Positions 1-7,949 are shown, counted from the first letter of the stretch. The stretch is DNA of 30,000 bases from Symbiodinium natans (GCA_905221605.1 CAJNDS010002235.1:1295875-1325874); one strand, 5' to 3'. Numbers and translations are program-made. Notes: generated by a model from the letters alone, not told the origin.

Positions 1-46
1 TCAGGGTTTAGTGTTGGGCTCTTGTGAAGGCTCATTGGTATCACTA

Positions 47-88
47 AGCCCTAAACCCTAAACCCAAACCCTAAACCCTAAACCCTAA
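47..88 (-). repeat. CCCTAAA telomere-type array (C-strand)
   Basis: About six units of CCCTAAA, with one CCCAAAC interruption. A degenerate G-strand fragment lies at 3-12, so both orientations are present from the window start. No gene was recognised in 1-590. Confidence 0.95.
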
Positions 89-174
89 AGTTCATGTTTT
101 ATTCGCCTGCCCCAACACACACAGGAACCAATTTGAGGCGACAATGAAACCAACCTTTCGCTTTTGGGGGTTTA

Positions 175-232
175 TATAGGGTTTAGGGTTTGGGGTTTAG
201 GGTTTGGGGTTTAGGGTTTGGGGTTTAGGGCT
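175..232 (+). repeat. TTTAGGG array in 14-bp dimer form
   Basis: Regular alternation of TTTAGGG and TTTGGGG makes a 14-bp higher-order unit repeated about four times. The same dimer recurs near 19445, 24450 and 29840. The regularity implies local tandem amplification of a mutated pair, because independent point mutations would not alternate. Confidence 0.93.
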
Positions 233-339
233 ACGGGGAATCGGCATTTATGGGTTCGGTCTGCCCGAGCGTAACACTCCTCCCCTGCCCCCCCACACAC
301 ACAGAGACACACACCTGTACCAAAGCAAAAGCTGCGGAA

Positions 340-381
340 CCTCTAAACCCTAAACCCTTAATCCTAAACCCTAACCCAAAA
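340..381 (-). repeat. Short degenerate CCCTAAA array
   Basis: Five to six imperfect CCCTAAA units, with CTTAATC and CCCTAACC variants. They sit between a CA-rich stretch (about 290-320) and unique sequence with no convincing coding frame. Confidence 0.85.
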
Positions 382-550
382 CAATGCCAAGTGCACATTC
401 GGAGCTTTAGTTTAGGGTTTTACGCTCCAAGTGATTGAAGGTCTGAAGCTCCGAAGCCCTTTGTGAAGCCTTCAGCCCTACCCCCAGAAGCTGAACCAAA
501 ACAACCTTCATCCCTAACCCCCCAAACCCTATTCAGGGCTCTACAGTATG

Positions 551-592
551 GTTCAGGGTTTAGGGTTAGGGGTTAGGGTTTAGGGTTTAGGG
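551..592 (+). repeat. TTTAGGG array
   Basis: About six TTTAGGG/TTAGGGG units that abut the coding-like island at 593-679 directly. Confidence 0.92.
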
Positions 593-679
593 TGCAAGAT
601 CCAGCTTCCAGGCTACATCGAGACCGGCGACACCCTGAGCGGCCGCTTCTGCGACGACCTCTGCTTCTGGTGCGAGTGA
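593..679 (+). other. Coding-like island (possible terminal exon)
   Basis: The frame is open from 584 and ends at TGA 677-679. It uses almost exclusively C or G at third positions and reads like real protein (KIQLPGYIETGD, then SGRFCDDLCFWCE). The last eight residues are rich in Cys, Trp and Phe. TTTAGGG lies on both sides (551-592 and 718-785). The stop lies outside any array, so it may be genuine. No family was recognised. Confidence 0.35.
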
Positions 680-717
680 GAGCTCCGATGCCTGGGAGAG
701 TAGCCGCTGGGCCTGAA

Positions 718-785
718 AAGGGTTTAGGGTTTAGGGCTGAGGGTTCAGGGTTTAGGGCTTAGGGCGTAGGGCTTAGGGTTTAGGG
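718..785 (+). repeat. Degenerate TTTAGGG array
   Basis: TTTAGGG mixed with CTGAGGG, TTCAGGG, CTTAGGG and CGTAGGG units. The accumulated substitutions suggest an older array. The stretch 786-1030 holds AT-richer sequence with no gene seen. Confidence 0.9.
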
Positions 786-1078
786 CCACCCCCAGTGTGC
801 CGGTTAACCCCAAGCTTGTGCCTGAAACCCTGCAGACCCAAACAGTATATGGGAGATTCTCTAACTTAAGGGCCCTTGTGGGGTTACTATCAGCGTCCGT
901 ATTAGAATGGGAGCCCTGAAAAAGGGACTATTCCCTTTATTTTAGGGTTTAGGTTCCCTTATAAGCCCGTTTACACCAAAAAGGTGCCCTTTTTTGTTCC
1001 TAGGTTACTCTTGGGTCACCCTACGCCCCAAAGCCTAAACCCTAAAACCCTTTTCTTCCTAGCTTACTCTTGGGTCTA

Positions 1079-1162
1079 GTAACCCTAAACCCTAAACCCT
1101 AAACCCTAAACCCTAAACCCTAAACCCTAAACCCCAAACCCTAAACCCTAAACCCTAAACCA
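1079..1162 (-). repeat. CCCTAAA array
   Basis: Twelve nearly perfect CCCTAAA units with one CCCCAAA variant, directly preceding the coding-like island at 1165-1236. Confidence 0.96.
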
Positions 1163-1164
1163 AC

Positions 1165-1236
1165 AAAGCGGAGCCCGCCAAGCTTCCAGTCGAGCTGGGC
1201 TTCTCATTCCGTGTCCTGCCAAGCGTGTTATCCTGA
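1165..1236 (+). other. Coding-like island between two CCCTAAA arrays
   Basis: A 23-residue frame starts KAEPAKLPVELGFSF and ends at TGA 1234-1236, with strong C/G third-position bias. CCCTAAA arrays lie on both sides (1079-1162 and 1263-1386). There is no ATG, so it could only be an exon or a gene fragment. Family not recognised. Confidence 0.3.
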
Positions 1237-1262
1237 GCCCCAACACCCTGACTCCCCTACGT

Positions 1263-1386
1263 CCCTAAACCCCAAACCCTGAACCCTAAACGCTAAACCC
1301 TAAACCCTAAACCCTAAACCCTAAACCCTAAACCCTAAACCCTAAACCCTAAACCCTAAACCCTAAACCCTAAACCCTAAACCCTA
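1263..1386 (-). repeat. CCCTAAA array, largely perfect
   Basis: The first 30 bases are degenerate (CCCCAAA, CCCTGAA, CGCTAAA). Thirteen or so perfect units follow. Degeneracy confined to one end is what is expected if the array was extended or homogenised from the other. Confidence 0.97.
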
Positions 1387-2099
1387 GCAGTTGGCAGGCT
1401 CCAGTCTGAGACTCTGGCGGCCTGCGGTGGGCCAGGCAGCTGGCTCGCAACACGTCTGCTGAGCTTTTGCCGCATCTAATCTTGCACCGTGTTGTGTTTG
1501 AATGGCTGCACTTCTTTCTGTGTCCGAGACATGGCCATTTCTCCAAAAAAAGTTTTTTTTGGGGGGGGGGTACTATTTACTACGTAATTCAAAAGGGACT
1601 CTCATTTTGAGAACTGAACACATGTCTTCTTCTTTCTGATCTTGTTTACGGGCTCCAGGTGTCGAGGATGGATGTGTTCGAGCGTCGGGCTTCGGGGTTA
1701 AGGGCTAAGGGTTTTTGAGGTGTAGTTCGGGATTTGAGGATACTTACAGTGTTTTTGGGGGTTGAAGGTCTTGTCAGGAACCCCACCACCCAGATTCCCT
1801 ACACCCCAAACCCACATGTGCATGGTAGCTTCTTCTTCCTCGGTAGACAAACCTCCCCTTTGTCTGAGCCTACGTCTTCCGCAACCCTGCCGCGCATAAA
1901 GGCTCAGGGAATTTAGTGAGTCTAGGGGGAGGGTTCAGAATACCGGGTTACTGTTGAGCTAGGTGCTTATGTGAGAAAAAGTAGTCTTCGTCACCTTGCT
2001 TAAACCCTACATCGGTAATCAGCAATACCTTCAGAAGAGCTTGGGCTTCACCAAACCCCAAACCCATAAACCCTTGTAAGACCTCTTCTTTTCAGTGAC
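1387..2099. other. Unique, mostly array-free segment
   Basis: A GC-rich first 95 bp contains a weak plus frame (QLAGSSLRLWRPAVG). It is followed by AT-richer sequence with a T8G10 run at 1553-1570 and scattered GGGTTT- or CCCAAA-like remnants. A 60-codon open frame at 1734-1916 has no protein-like character that I could defend. No gene is called. Confidence 0.5.
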
Positions 2100-2261
2100 G
2101 TAAACCCTAAACCCTAAACCCTAAACCCTAAACCCTGAACCCTAAACCCTAAACCCTAAACCCTAAACCCTAAACCCTAAACCCTAAACCCTAAACCCTA
2201 AACCCTAAACCCTAAACCCTAAACCCTAAACCCTAAACCCTAAACCCTAAACCCTAAACCC
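2100..2261 (-). repeat. Long CCCTAAA array
   Basis: About 23 units, perfect except for one CCCTGAA near 2140. One of the longest pure arrays in the window. Confidence 0.98.
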
Positions 2262-2264
2262 AAG

Positions 2265-2356
2265 CCGCACAAGGCATTTCGAGGCTGCGGCGGATGAGAC
2301 CTTGCGCTCGCAGCGAAGGGGAGAAGATGGACCAAGCCGGGGACACTCGGGTTTAG
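2265..2356 (+). other. Coding-like island
   Basis: An open plus frame contains FEAAADETLRSQRRGEDG, with acidic/basic composition and high GC3. It follows the array at 2100-2261 and runs into degenerate CCCTGAA/CCCTAAA sequence (2360-2485). It has neither start nor stop of its own. Possible exon fragment. Confidence 0.28.
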
Positions 2357-2597
2357 CACCCTGAGCCCTGAACCCCCGAAGCCCTAAATCCCTCAACCCA
2401 AAGCCCCTAGCCCTAAACCCTAAACCCTAATCCCTAAGAGCCTTCAACCCCGAAGCCCCTAAACCCCTAAACCCTGAACCCGAATGCTTGGATGTGAGGA
2501 CATAGCGGACTTTCCATGCACTATTTATGCACGCGAGCGCGCGGGCAAAAGCAGGAGGCCGCGGGGCGTTGCGCCCCCCTGGAGTGTTTAGGGCTTA

Positions 2598-2621
2598 ATG
2601 TGGGACCCTCTTGAATGTGCA

Positions 2622-2660
<39 letters not shown>

Positions 2661-2891
2661 AACAGTCGAGGCGTGGATGGGATCCTGATTACACGGCCCC
2701 GGGGGCTTATATGGGTTTAAAAGCGGCAGAGATGCCCGGTTATCTTTTTTTAAAGGCGTGCCACGTGGAATTTTCTTACGGCACCCGGACGATTTGACTT
2801 TAAAGAGGACCCCCCAAACAGCCAGGGGATCCTGAATAATTCGGCCAATTTGACTTTAAAGAGGCCCCCCCTACTAAACAGGGTCCAACAT
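2598..2891 (+). mobile_element. TIR element copy A (294 bp, TA-flanked)
   Basis: The ends are ATGTGGGACCCTCTT at left and, read inward on the minus strand, ATGTTGGACCCTGTTTA at right. These are terminal inverted repeats of about 15-17 bp with two or three mismatches. TA is duplicated at both ends (2596-2597 and 2892-2893). A second copy lies inverted at 19988-20275. The interior carries two direct copies of ATTTGACTTTAAAGAGG and two GGATCCTGA blocks, but no transposase frame. It is therefore a MITE-like non-autonomous element; the TA duplication resembles Tc1/mariner-type insertion (inference). A C36 tract lies inside it. Confidence 0.82.
2624..2659 (+). repeat. Poly-C tract, 36 nt
   Basis: An uninterrupted run of 36 C inside TIR element copy A. 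The matching place in copy B (19988-20275) has only about 9 C plus a CTCCC remnant, so the run expanded after the copies separated, or is an assembly error. Confidence 0.9.
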
Positions 2892-2893
2892 TA

Positions 2894-3555
2894 GTGTTTC
2901 AAGGTTTAGGGTCTAGGGTTTAGGTTGCCCAGTTGCCCATAAGCCCTCAACCCCGTAGTTCTGGACTATCCTCGACTGCTGATTTGTTCGATCTTTTCAT
3001 TCAAGGGTAGGCGCTGCAAGTCTTCGGCAGATTACCAAGTGTTTGGGTTAGTGACTCAAAGCTGGCTCAGACGTTTAGGAAGGTGAGGGTATAGGGTTTA
3101 GGGTGGCTCAGAAGGGTCTCCCCCACCCACAGCCCCCGAAAGCATCTCATATCGTTTAGGTTTTGTTGGGTGTAGGCTGGGTTTGGAGTTCAGGCTTCAG
3201 GGTTTTGGGCTAGGGGCGCAGGATAGTCTTCAAGGCGTAGGTTTTTGAATACAGTCTTTGGGGTCATCTGGGTTAGGGTATGGAATATTCCTGGGATTGA
3301 GGCCTCTTAGGTTCAGGGTGGGCAACCTTGAACCTTTTGGAGTAGCCCCAAGGGACCTAAGCATTTAGGGGTTTATGAGGCTCAGGAACTTCCTACCATG
3401 TTTTAGGAATTATTCCTCATATATAGGGTACCGGGTACATAGGGCTTTGCGCTTCAGGGCTGGGATGTGTCAACGCTTGTAGGGGCTTAAGGGCTGCACA
3501 TGTTCATCTCTGGCTCAAGAGGGCCTGGATTCAGCCCCCCTATGTTGGCAAAGCC
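2894..3555. other. Unique segment with scattered telomere-like remnants
   Basis: Isolated single TTTAGGG-like units (2912-2935, 3091-3105 and others) sit in otherwise unique sequence. No frame of convincing coding quality and no RNA gene was recognised. Confidence 0.45.
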
Positions 3556-3559
3556 GCTC

Positions 3560-3678
3560 CAAACCCCGAACCCTGAACCCTAAACCTTAAACCCTAAACC
3601 CTAGACCCTAAACCCTAACCCTAACCCTAACCCTAAACCCTAAACCCTAACCCTAAATCCCAAACCCCTAAGCCCTCG
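3560..3678 (-). repeat. CCCTAAA/CCCTAA mixed array
   Basis: Seven-base CCCTAAA units are mixed with six-base CCCTAA units (3618-3640). This 6/7 mixture is the kind of unit-length slippage seen in telomerase products, or it may reflect deletion. Confidence 0.93.
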
Positions 3679-3687
3679 ACCCTTCCC

Positions 3688-3759
3688 GAAGACGCGCCAC
3701 GCATCAGCCCCAGCTCACCCAAGTTGCGTTGCAGCTTCGTGGTCTACATGCTGCTTTAG
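3688..3759 (+). other. Coding-like island
   Basis: The plus frame EDAPRISPSSPKLRCSFVVY ends at a TAG supplied by CTTTAGG. The minus strand over the same bases is also open (TTKLQRNLGELGLMRG), so the coding strand is undecided. It has CCCTAAA on the left and G-rich TTTAGGG-like sequence on the right. No family recognised. Confidence 0.25.
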
Positions 3760-3807
3760 GCTTCGGGGCTAAAGGCTTCAGGGCTTCAGCTTCGGGCTTA
3801 GTGGGTG

Positions 3808-3900
3808 TAGGGTTTAGGGTTTAGGGTTTAGGGCTTGGGGTTTAGGGTTTAGGCCTCGGGCTTAGGGCATAGGGTTTGGGGTTTAGGGTTTAGGGTTTCG
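3808..3900 (+). repeat. TTTAGGG array
   Basis: About twelve units with CTTGGGG, CTCGGG and CTTAGGG variants, ending at the island 3903-4013. Confidence 0.93.
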
Positions 3901-3902
3901 GG

Positions 3903-4013
3903 ATGCCGCGTCTGGTGCGCCCTCCGCGGGCGCATGGCCATGCCAGTTGTCGGCGGTGGCAGCTGGCCCGGGCATGGATAGAAGGCTGGCGGCTCCTGAA
4001 GAGACAACCCTAA
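3903..4013 (+). CDS. Small hypothetical ORF or exon, 36 codons
   Basis: ATG 3903-3905 to TAA 4011-4013, very Arg/Trp rich (ends WIEGWRLLKRQP). The stop lies in the first unit of the following CCCTAAA array (4005-4073), so it may be incidental. The flanks are reversed relative to most islands: TTTAGGG left, CCCTAAA right. The high GC content makes long open frames likely by chance. I do not recognise it. Confidence 0.22.
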   Translation: MPRLVRPPRAHGHASCRRWQLARAWIEGWRLLKRQP

Positions 4014-4073
4014 ACCCGAAACCCCAAACCCAAAACCCTAAACCCTAAACCCCAAACCCTAAACCCCAAACCC
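4005..4073 (-). repeat. CCCTAAA array with CCCCAAA variants
   Basis: About nine units, with CCCTAAA and CCCCAAA alternating at the distal end. Confidence 0.92.
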
Positions 4074-4128
4074 GTGATGGGGCTCCACGAGTTGAGATCC
4101 TTTGAGTACTCAGCATGGCGTGGGGAGT

Positions 4129-4360
4129 CTACTTGGAGGTTCATGGTACCTAACAACCGAACTCTAACTGTACTTATGACCCAGGAAGAGTGGGTTTAGG
4201 GTTTAGGGCTTAGGGCTTAGGGCTTAGGGCTTAGGGCTTAGGGCTTAGGGCTTAGGGGACCTCTAACCCAATTATAACCACATTAGGCACTCAAGGGGCT
4301 TATAAGTGGGTCATATGTGCAGTTTTAGTTGGCTTATAAGTGCCATGCGCCTCCGAGTAA
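4129..4360. mobile_element. Fold-back element FB-1, copy with internal array
   Basis: The left end CTACTTGGAGGTTCATGG and the right end, read on the minus strand as TTACTCGGAGGCGCATGG, are imperfect terminal inverted repeats. The right arm contains CCACTTATAAGCCCCTTGAG, shared with the copy at 25787-25910. Between the arms lies a telomere-type array (4193-4257) that the other FB-1 copies lack. No protein is encoded. A non-autonomous MITE-like element is the likely class. Confidence 0.6.
4193..4257 (+). repeat. TTTAGGG then seven CTTAGGG units
   Basis: Two TTTAGGG units are followed by seven perfect CTTAGGG units (4209-4257). The array lies in the centre of the fold-back element at 4129-4360. 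Confidence 0.95.
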
Positions 4361-4584
4361 TCTGATGAGTGGCAGAACCCACAGAATGGCCCTATAACTG
4401 AACCCCAAACCCTAAACCAGAAACCCTTAAACCCATGATTCCCTGTTCCCGAACCCCCCAAAACGCAAACCCTACGCCCCAAGACAATTGTAAAGCCGAA
4501 AACCGTAAACCCCATAACTATTCTTCAACCCTGTACGCGCTGTAAACGGCATACAGCCTAAACCCACCTGCAAAGCTGGGAGTC

Positions 4585-4757
4585 TAAACCCTAAACCCTG
4601 TACCCTAAACCCTAAACCCTAAACCCTAAACCCTAAACCCTAAACCCTAAACCCTAAATCCTAAACCCTAAACCCTAAACCCTAAACCCTAAACCCTAAA
4701 CCCTAAACCCTAAACCCTAAACCCTAAACCCTAAACCCTAAACCCTAAACCCTAAAC
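4585..4757 (-). repeat. Long CCCTAAA array
   Basis: About 24 units, essentially perfect apart from TGTACCC near the start and one TCCTAAA. It is followed by GC-rich sequence (4758-4843) with a weak plus frame (RSARRPSGAWGSKGSDYRV) and then TTTAGGG, giving the common C-left/G-right flank pattern. Confidence 0.98.
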
Positions 4758-4843
4758 GGTTCGGGGTTTCAGAGTGTTTCGGGCGCTTTGTCTTCGCAGC
4801 GCCAGAAGACCTTCAGGGGCCTGGGGGTCCAAGGGCTCCGACT

Positions 4844-4888
4844 ATAGGGTTTAGGGTTCAGGGTTTAGGGTTTAGGGTTTAGGGTTTA
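4844..4888 (+). repeat. TTTAGGG array
   Basis: About six units including one TTCAGGG. It borders the fold-back sequence at 4896-5008. Confidence 0.94.
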
Positions 4889-4895
4889 TGGCTAG

Positions 4896-5008
4896 GCCTG
4901 GTTCTTGGTAGGGAGTGGAGAAATTAGGTCCCCTATGTAATCCTTCAAAGGGTCTATATAGGGGATAGGGTAAATTCCTCATTCCCCCAGTCCCCGCTAA
5001 GAACCGGC
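4896..5008. repeat. Fold-back inverted repeat
   Basis: GCCTGGTTCTTGG at the left pairs with CTAAGAACCGGC at the right. An inner pair, TCCCCTAT (4929-4936) and ATAGGGGA (4958-4965), is perfect. The element lies between a TTTAGGG array and a CCCTAAA array (5085-5145), so the whole interval is a nested inverted repeat. No coding sequence. Confidence 0.55.
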
Positions 5009-5084
5009 TTGTGTTTGGGGCTTACGCAGGGTTCCGGGAGGCTGAAGCCTTGAGTGCTACTGTTCTCCCTAACCGCAAAATCCT

Positions 5085-5145
5085 AAACCCTAAACCCCAT
5101 AGACCCCTTTCAGGGTTTATGAACCCTAAACCCTAAACCCTAAAC
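5085..5145 (-). repeat. CCCTAAA array, interrupted
   Basis: Two blocks of CCCTAAA separated by about 20 bp. They precede the GC-rich island 5146-5245, which has an open frame containing SRDSACLEALPVTLRN and then meets TTTAGGG. Confidence 0.9.
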
Positions 5146-5249
5146 CCGGGTCGGCGGCCCTCGCCAGGCGCGTCGAGGGACTCTGCATGCTTGGAGGCCC
5201 TGCCGGTCACTTTAAGAAACCCTACAACTGACCCCCAGGTTGGCTGGGC

Positions 5250-5394
5250 TAGGGTTTAGGGTTTAGGGTTTAGGGTTTAGGGTTTAGGGTTTAGGGCTTA
5301 GGGCTTAGGGCTTAGGGCTTAGGGCTTAGGGCTTAGGGCTTAGGGCTTAGGGCTTAGGGCTTAGGGCTTAGGGCTTAGGGTTTAGGGTTTAGGG
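5250..5394 (+). repeat. TTTAGGG array with twelve CTTAGGG units
   Basis: TTTAGGG units flank a perfectly homogeneous central block of twelve CTTAGGG units (5297-5380). The variant block is embedded, as expected for amplification of a single mutated unit. Confidence 0.97.
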
Positions 5395-5447
5395 CAGTAT
5401 TTGCTGCAAAGCTTGCGTGTGTCAGGAAGCAGTTTCATGGTTTTTGG

Positions 5448-5750
5448 GTGTGGGACAGTACATGCCGGAAGTCGCCCGACACATTCGTGGGCGTGGTCGA
5501 CTGTGTCAAGTTCGCGAATCTAGTGAATATCGGCGAAACCCAGGTTCGTAGCTGGAGTCAGCGAGTCTACGACCCATGCAGGGTCTTCAGCAATGGCTAT
5601 CCTGGCCCTAAACCCTCAACCCTAAACCCTAAACCGCATCAGCTGGTGTGGCGCGTGCTTCTCGACGGCCCCGCATGGAGCGTCGAGCAGCTGGTGCGCG
5701 GCCACCTGCACGAGCACCAGTCAGGATCGATCTACTGGCATCTGCTTTAG
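5448..5750 (+). CDS. Hypothetical ORF containing an in-frame telomere array
   Basis: A 100-codon frame. The first part (about residues 10-52) includes PDTFVGVVDCVKFANL and ends SNGYPG. The last part (about residues 65-100) is very protein-like: HQLVWRVLLDGPAWSVEQLV, then RGHLHEHQSGSIYWHLL. Between them, 5605-5636 is a short CCCTAAA array that stays in frame (PKPSTLNPKP). There is no ATG; the frame opens at GTG, so this is more likely two exons or gene pieces joined across an array than a complete gene. The stop TAG comes from CTTTAGG. VVDC resembles thioredoxin-fold strands but there is no CxxC, so no family is assigned. Confidence 0.35.
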   Translation: MWDSTCRKSPDTFVGVVDCVKFANLVNIGETQVRSWSQRVYDPCRVFSNGYPGPKPSTLNPKPHQLVWRVLLDGPAWSVEQLVRGHLHEHQSGSIYWHLL

Positions 5751-5754
5751 GTTT

Positions 5755-5834
5755 TCGGGTTTAGGGTAGGGTTTAGGGTTTAGGGTTCAGGGTTCAGGGT
5801 TTAGGGTTTAGGGTTTACGGTGTAGGGTTTAGGG
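5755..5834 (+). repeat. TTTAGGG array
   Basis: About ten units with TTCAGGG and TTTACGG variants, directly after the ORF stop at 5748-5750. Confidence 0.94.
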
Positions 5835-6660
5835 TACACTGAAGCATACATGCCCGACATCCTCACAGGGCCCCCGCTTGACGTGGGTCCAGGAGTGCAT
5901 CAGCAAGTGAGTGAGTGGAACCTGCACTCTACCCTCTTCGGGGTCTAACCTGTCTATTGCTAAATCCTAAACCCTAAACCTTAAACCCTAAACCCTAAAC
6001 CCTGATCAGACCTTCAATAAGTGCCATGAGTGCCTATTCGGGTATCTTAAGGGAAGCTTTCGGGTTTGGGGTTAAGAAGGGCAGGGTTCAAGTTTAGAAG
6101 CCCGCAAGAGGGGCGGATTATCAGGGCACCTCAAACGAGGACACTTGTTGGTTTTTTCTTTTGAGGGCGGGGTAGGGTTTTGGGATTAAGGGTTGGGGTT
6201 TGGGGTTCGATGAATCCCAAACAGGACACGGTGGTGTCAGCTGAGTTTGGATTTTCTTGGTGATGACCAGCTTCTCCGACGACTCCACGATGAAGGGGCA
6301 AGAGGAGGGATCCCTTGAAAGGACCCTTAATCTTGTTCCCCTATTTCACCCCTATGTATTCCTTATATAGTCCCTATATACCTAAATAGCCCCCCAAACA
6401 ACCCTTAAATAACCCCTAAGGTCCCTTATAAGAGTCCCTTCCTTAGTCCCTTGCACCAACGTTCCGAGGGCTAGGCTGGCAGGTTGCCACTGAGTATAAG
6501 AAAGAACAGCCCTCGAGCGAGAAGTCCTTAAACCCTAAACCCCCCTCGTCTCTAGGGCTTTGGGATCTGGGACTTGGCGTTCAGGATTACCTGCCTCGTC
6601 CGCGCGCGAGGCTGCGTGTCCCTCTGGGTCTGCTCCAGCGCTGCCGTACAGGTTGGAGCT
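5835..6660. other. Mostly unique segment, no gene seen
   Basis: Contains a CCCTAAA array at 5963-6003 and a pyrimidine-rich stretch at 6300-6455 with repeated CCTTATA, CCCTATA and CCCTTA motifs. A GC-rich piece at 6575-6660 has two overlapping open frames of similar quality (DYLPRPRARLRVPLGLLQ or ITCLVRARGCVSLWVCSSA). Neither can be preferred. Confidence 0.45.
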
Positions 6661-7166
6661 GGGGGTTTCGGGTTTAGAGTTTAGGGTTTAGGGTTTAGGG
6701 TGTAGGGCCCTAACGCTAAGTCCCTCTCTCCCTCCAACAAAGAAAACAGCATGACCTTGCAGTGAAATGTTCAGAACATTAGTGGCTTCTCGGCGAAGCC
6801 CTATACACCCTAAACCCGAAACTTAAGCTGGGGGTTTAGACTTAGTGGGCCTGTCTTGGCCTTGGGGTGTAGGATTGAGGTTTGAAGGTAACCCAGTCCA
6901 GGGTTAAGGGGGTTAAGGTTTGTGTTGGGGTTTGGATTTTATTCACAGGGCTAGGTTTTGGAGTTCAGGGTCTAGGCTTCCTCCATACGGCTTGAAGGTT
7001 ACTGATGATAAAGAGTTTAGGCCGGAGTGCATCTCCTTCTCGAGGGCTCGGGCAGTGCCCGGCAGTTAGGAAGACCTGAAAGCCCTCCAAACCTCTTCGG
7101 CCCTGACCCGAAGCAGCGGGCAGGGACCTTGTGATCGTAAACCCGACACCCTTGTTAAACTGTGAG

Positions 7167-7224
7167 CCCTAAACCCTAATTAGTCGCTAAACCCTAAACC
7201 CCTAAACTCTAAACCCTAAACCCC
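7167..7224 (-). repeat. CCCTAAA array, broken
   Basis: About five units with an AATTAGTCG interruption and a CTCTAAA variant. Confidence 0.88.
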
Positions 7225-7276
7225 AAGAGAGTCTTATTTAGAGATGGTGTTTCCAGAGGAGCTGATGGAGCAGATG

Positions 7277-7333
7277 CCTTTAATTCATGGGTTCCCCTAC
7301 ACTACCCCCTCTACACTACCCCCCCCCCCCTAG
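7277..7333 (+). repeat. Dispersed repeat 'CTACACTACCCC', copy without array
   Basis: TTAATTCATGGGTTCCCC is followed by two CTACACTACCCC units and a C12 run ending in TAG. A related locus at 7950-8060 has the same parts, with a TTTAGGG array between the two CTAC motifs. The C-run plus TAG at 7331-7333 resembles a polypyrimidine tract and splice acceptor in front of the coding-like piece that follows. Confidence 0.55.
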
Positions 7334-7640
7334 GAGAAGAAGCGCGAGGTGCACGCAAAAGCTTACATTGAGGGTCTAGACAGCGACATGGCCGTTTACG
7401 AAGGCTTCTGTGCAGGCCTAGCGTGCAAGGTGGAAAAAAACCTTCCGCGCAGCAGTGGAGACGGCCAAAAAGAACAGAAAGGACGCAGAGAGCGCTGCAG
7501 CCAAACAGCTCTCCAGGAGCTCCTATGTGCCTGGAGCACGGCGAAAGCCCCCAGAAGACTGATCCGGCCAAGGATGCGCAGTTCGCAGCCGCAACCCGAG
7601 CGCGAGCTGAGCCTTTCTTCAAGGAGTCTCGGCCAGAGGG
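7334..7640 (+). pseudogene. Coding-like segment with apparent frameshifts
   Basis: The first frame reads EKKREVHAKAYIEGLDSDMA, then VYEGFCAGLACKVEK, to an A7 run at 7434-7440. Protein-like sequence then continues in another frame (FRAAVETAKKNRKDAESAAA) to TGA 7560-7562. A third frame carries DPAKDAQFAAATRARAEPFF up to the TTTAGGG array. Three good segments in successive frames on one strand indicate one coding sequence with two indels, at least one in a homopolymer. Either it is decayed or the sequence has errors. It is Lys/Glu/Ala rich, probably helical. No family recognised. Confidence 0.45.
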
Positions 7641-7712
7641 GGTTTGGGGTTTAGGGTTTAGGGTTTAGGGTTTAGGGTTTAGGGGAAGGGTTTAGGGTTA
7701 AGGGTTAATGGT
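7639..7712 (+). repeat. TTTAGGG array
   Basis: Six perfect units, then TTTAGGGG, TTAAGGG and TTAATGG variants. Confidence 0.94.
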
Positions 7713-7728
7713 TTAGGGCACGGCCTGA

Positions 7729-7833
7729 ATGCGCAGCGCTCTCGGCTCCCTTTGTACACGTCGCTTGCGCAGAAAATTTCGCACGGCCCGTTTGCTTGGT
7801 GACATCAACCTGGCCTTGGAGTCGAGGCTTTAG
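7729..7833 (+). CDS. Small hypothetical ORF or exon, 34 codons
   Basis: ATG 7729-7731 to TAG 7831-7833. Basic N-half (SLCTRRLRRKFRTARLL), then GDINLALESRL. Strong C/G third positions from residue 20. The stop comes from a CTTTAGG remnant, so the real end may be a splice site. TTTAGGG lies on both sides. Other frames are also open over most of it, which lowers confidence. Confidence 0.25.
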   Translation: MRSALGSLCTRRLRRKFRTARLLGDINLALESRL

Positions 7834-7949
7834 GGCATAGGGGCAAACAAAAACCTAAGCCCTAAACCTTAGAAACCCTAAGCCCTAAACCTAAACCCTG
7901 AAACATGCCCTAAGCCTGGGTGGCAAGAAGCCCTAAATCATCGGAGCCT

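Noticed and set aside
1263-2261. True chromosome end in this window
   Set aside because: Arrays occur in both orientations throughout and are embedded in unique DNA on both sides. No array is terminal or long enough to be a chromosome end.
2615-2797. 60-codon frame starting MCRPPPP
   Set aside because: The poly-Pro comes from the C36 tract inside a TIR element. The inverted copy at 20085-20273 has a similar but non-conserved frame; substitutions do not preserve the peptide.
5448-5605. Thioredoxin-like domain
   Set aside because: VGVVDC and SNGYPG recall thioredoxin-fold text, but the CxxC motif and the normal spacing are absent and only about 45 residues are available.
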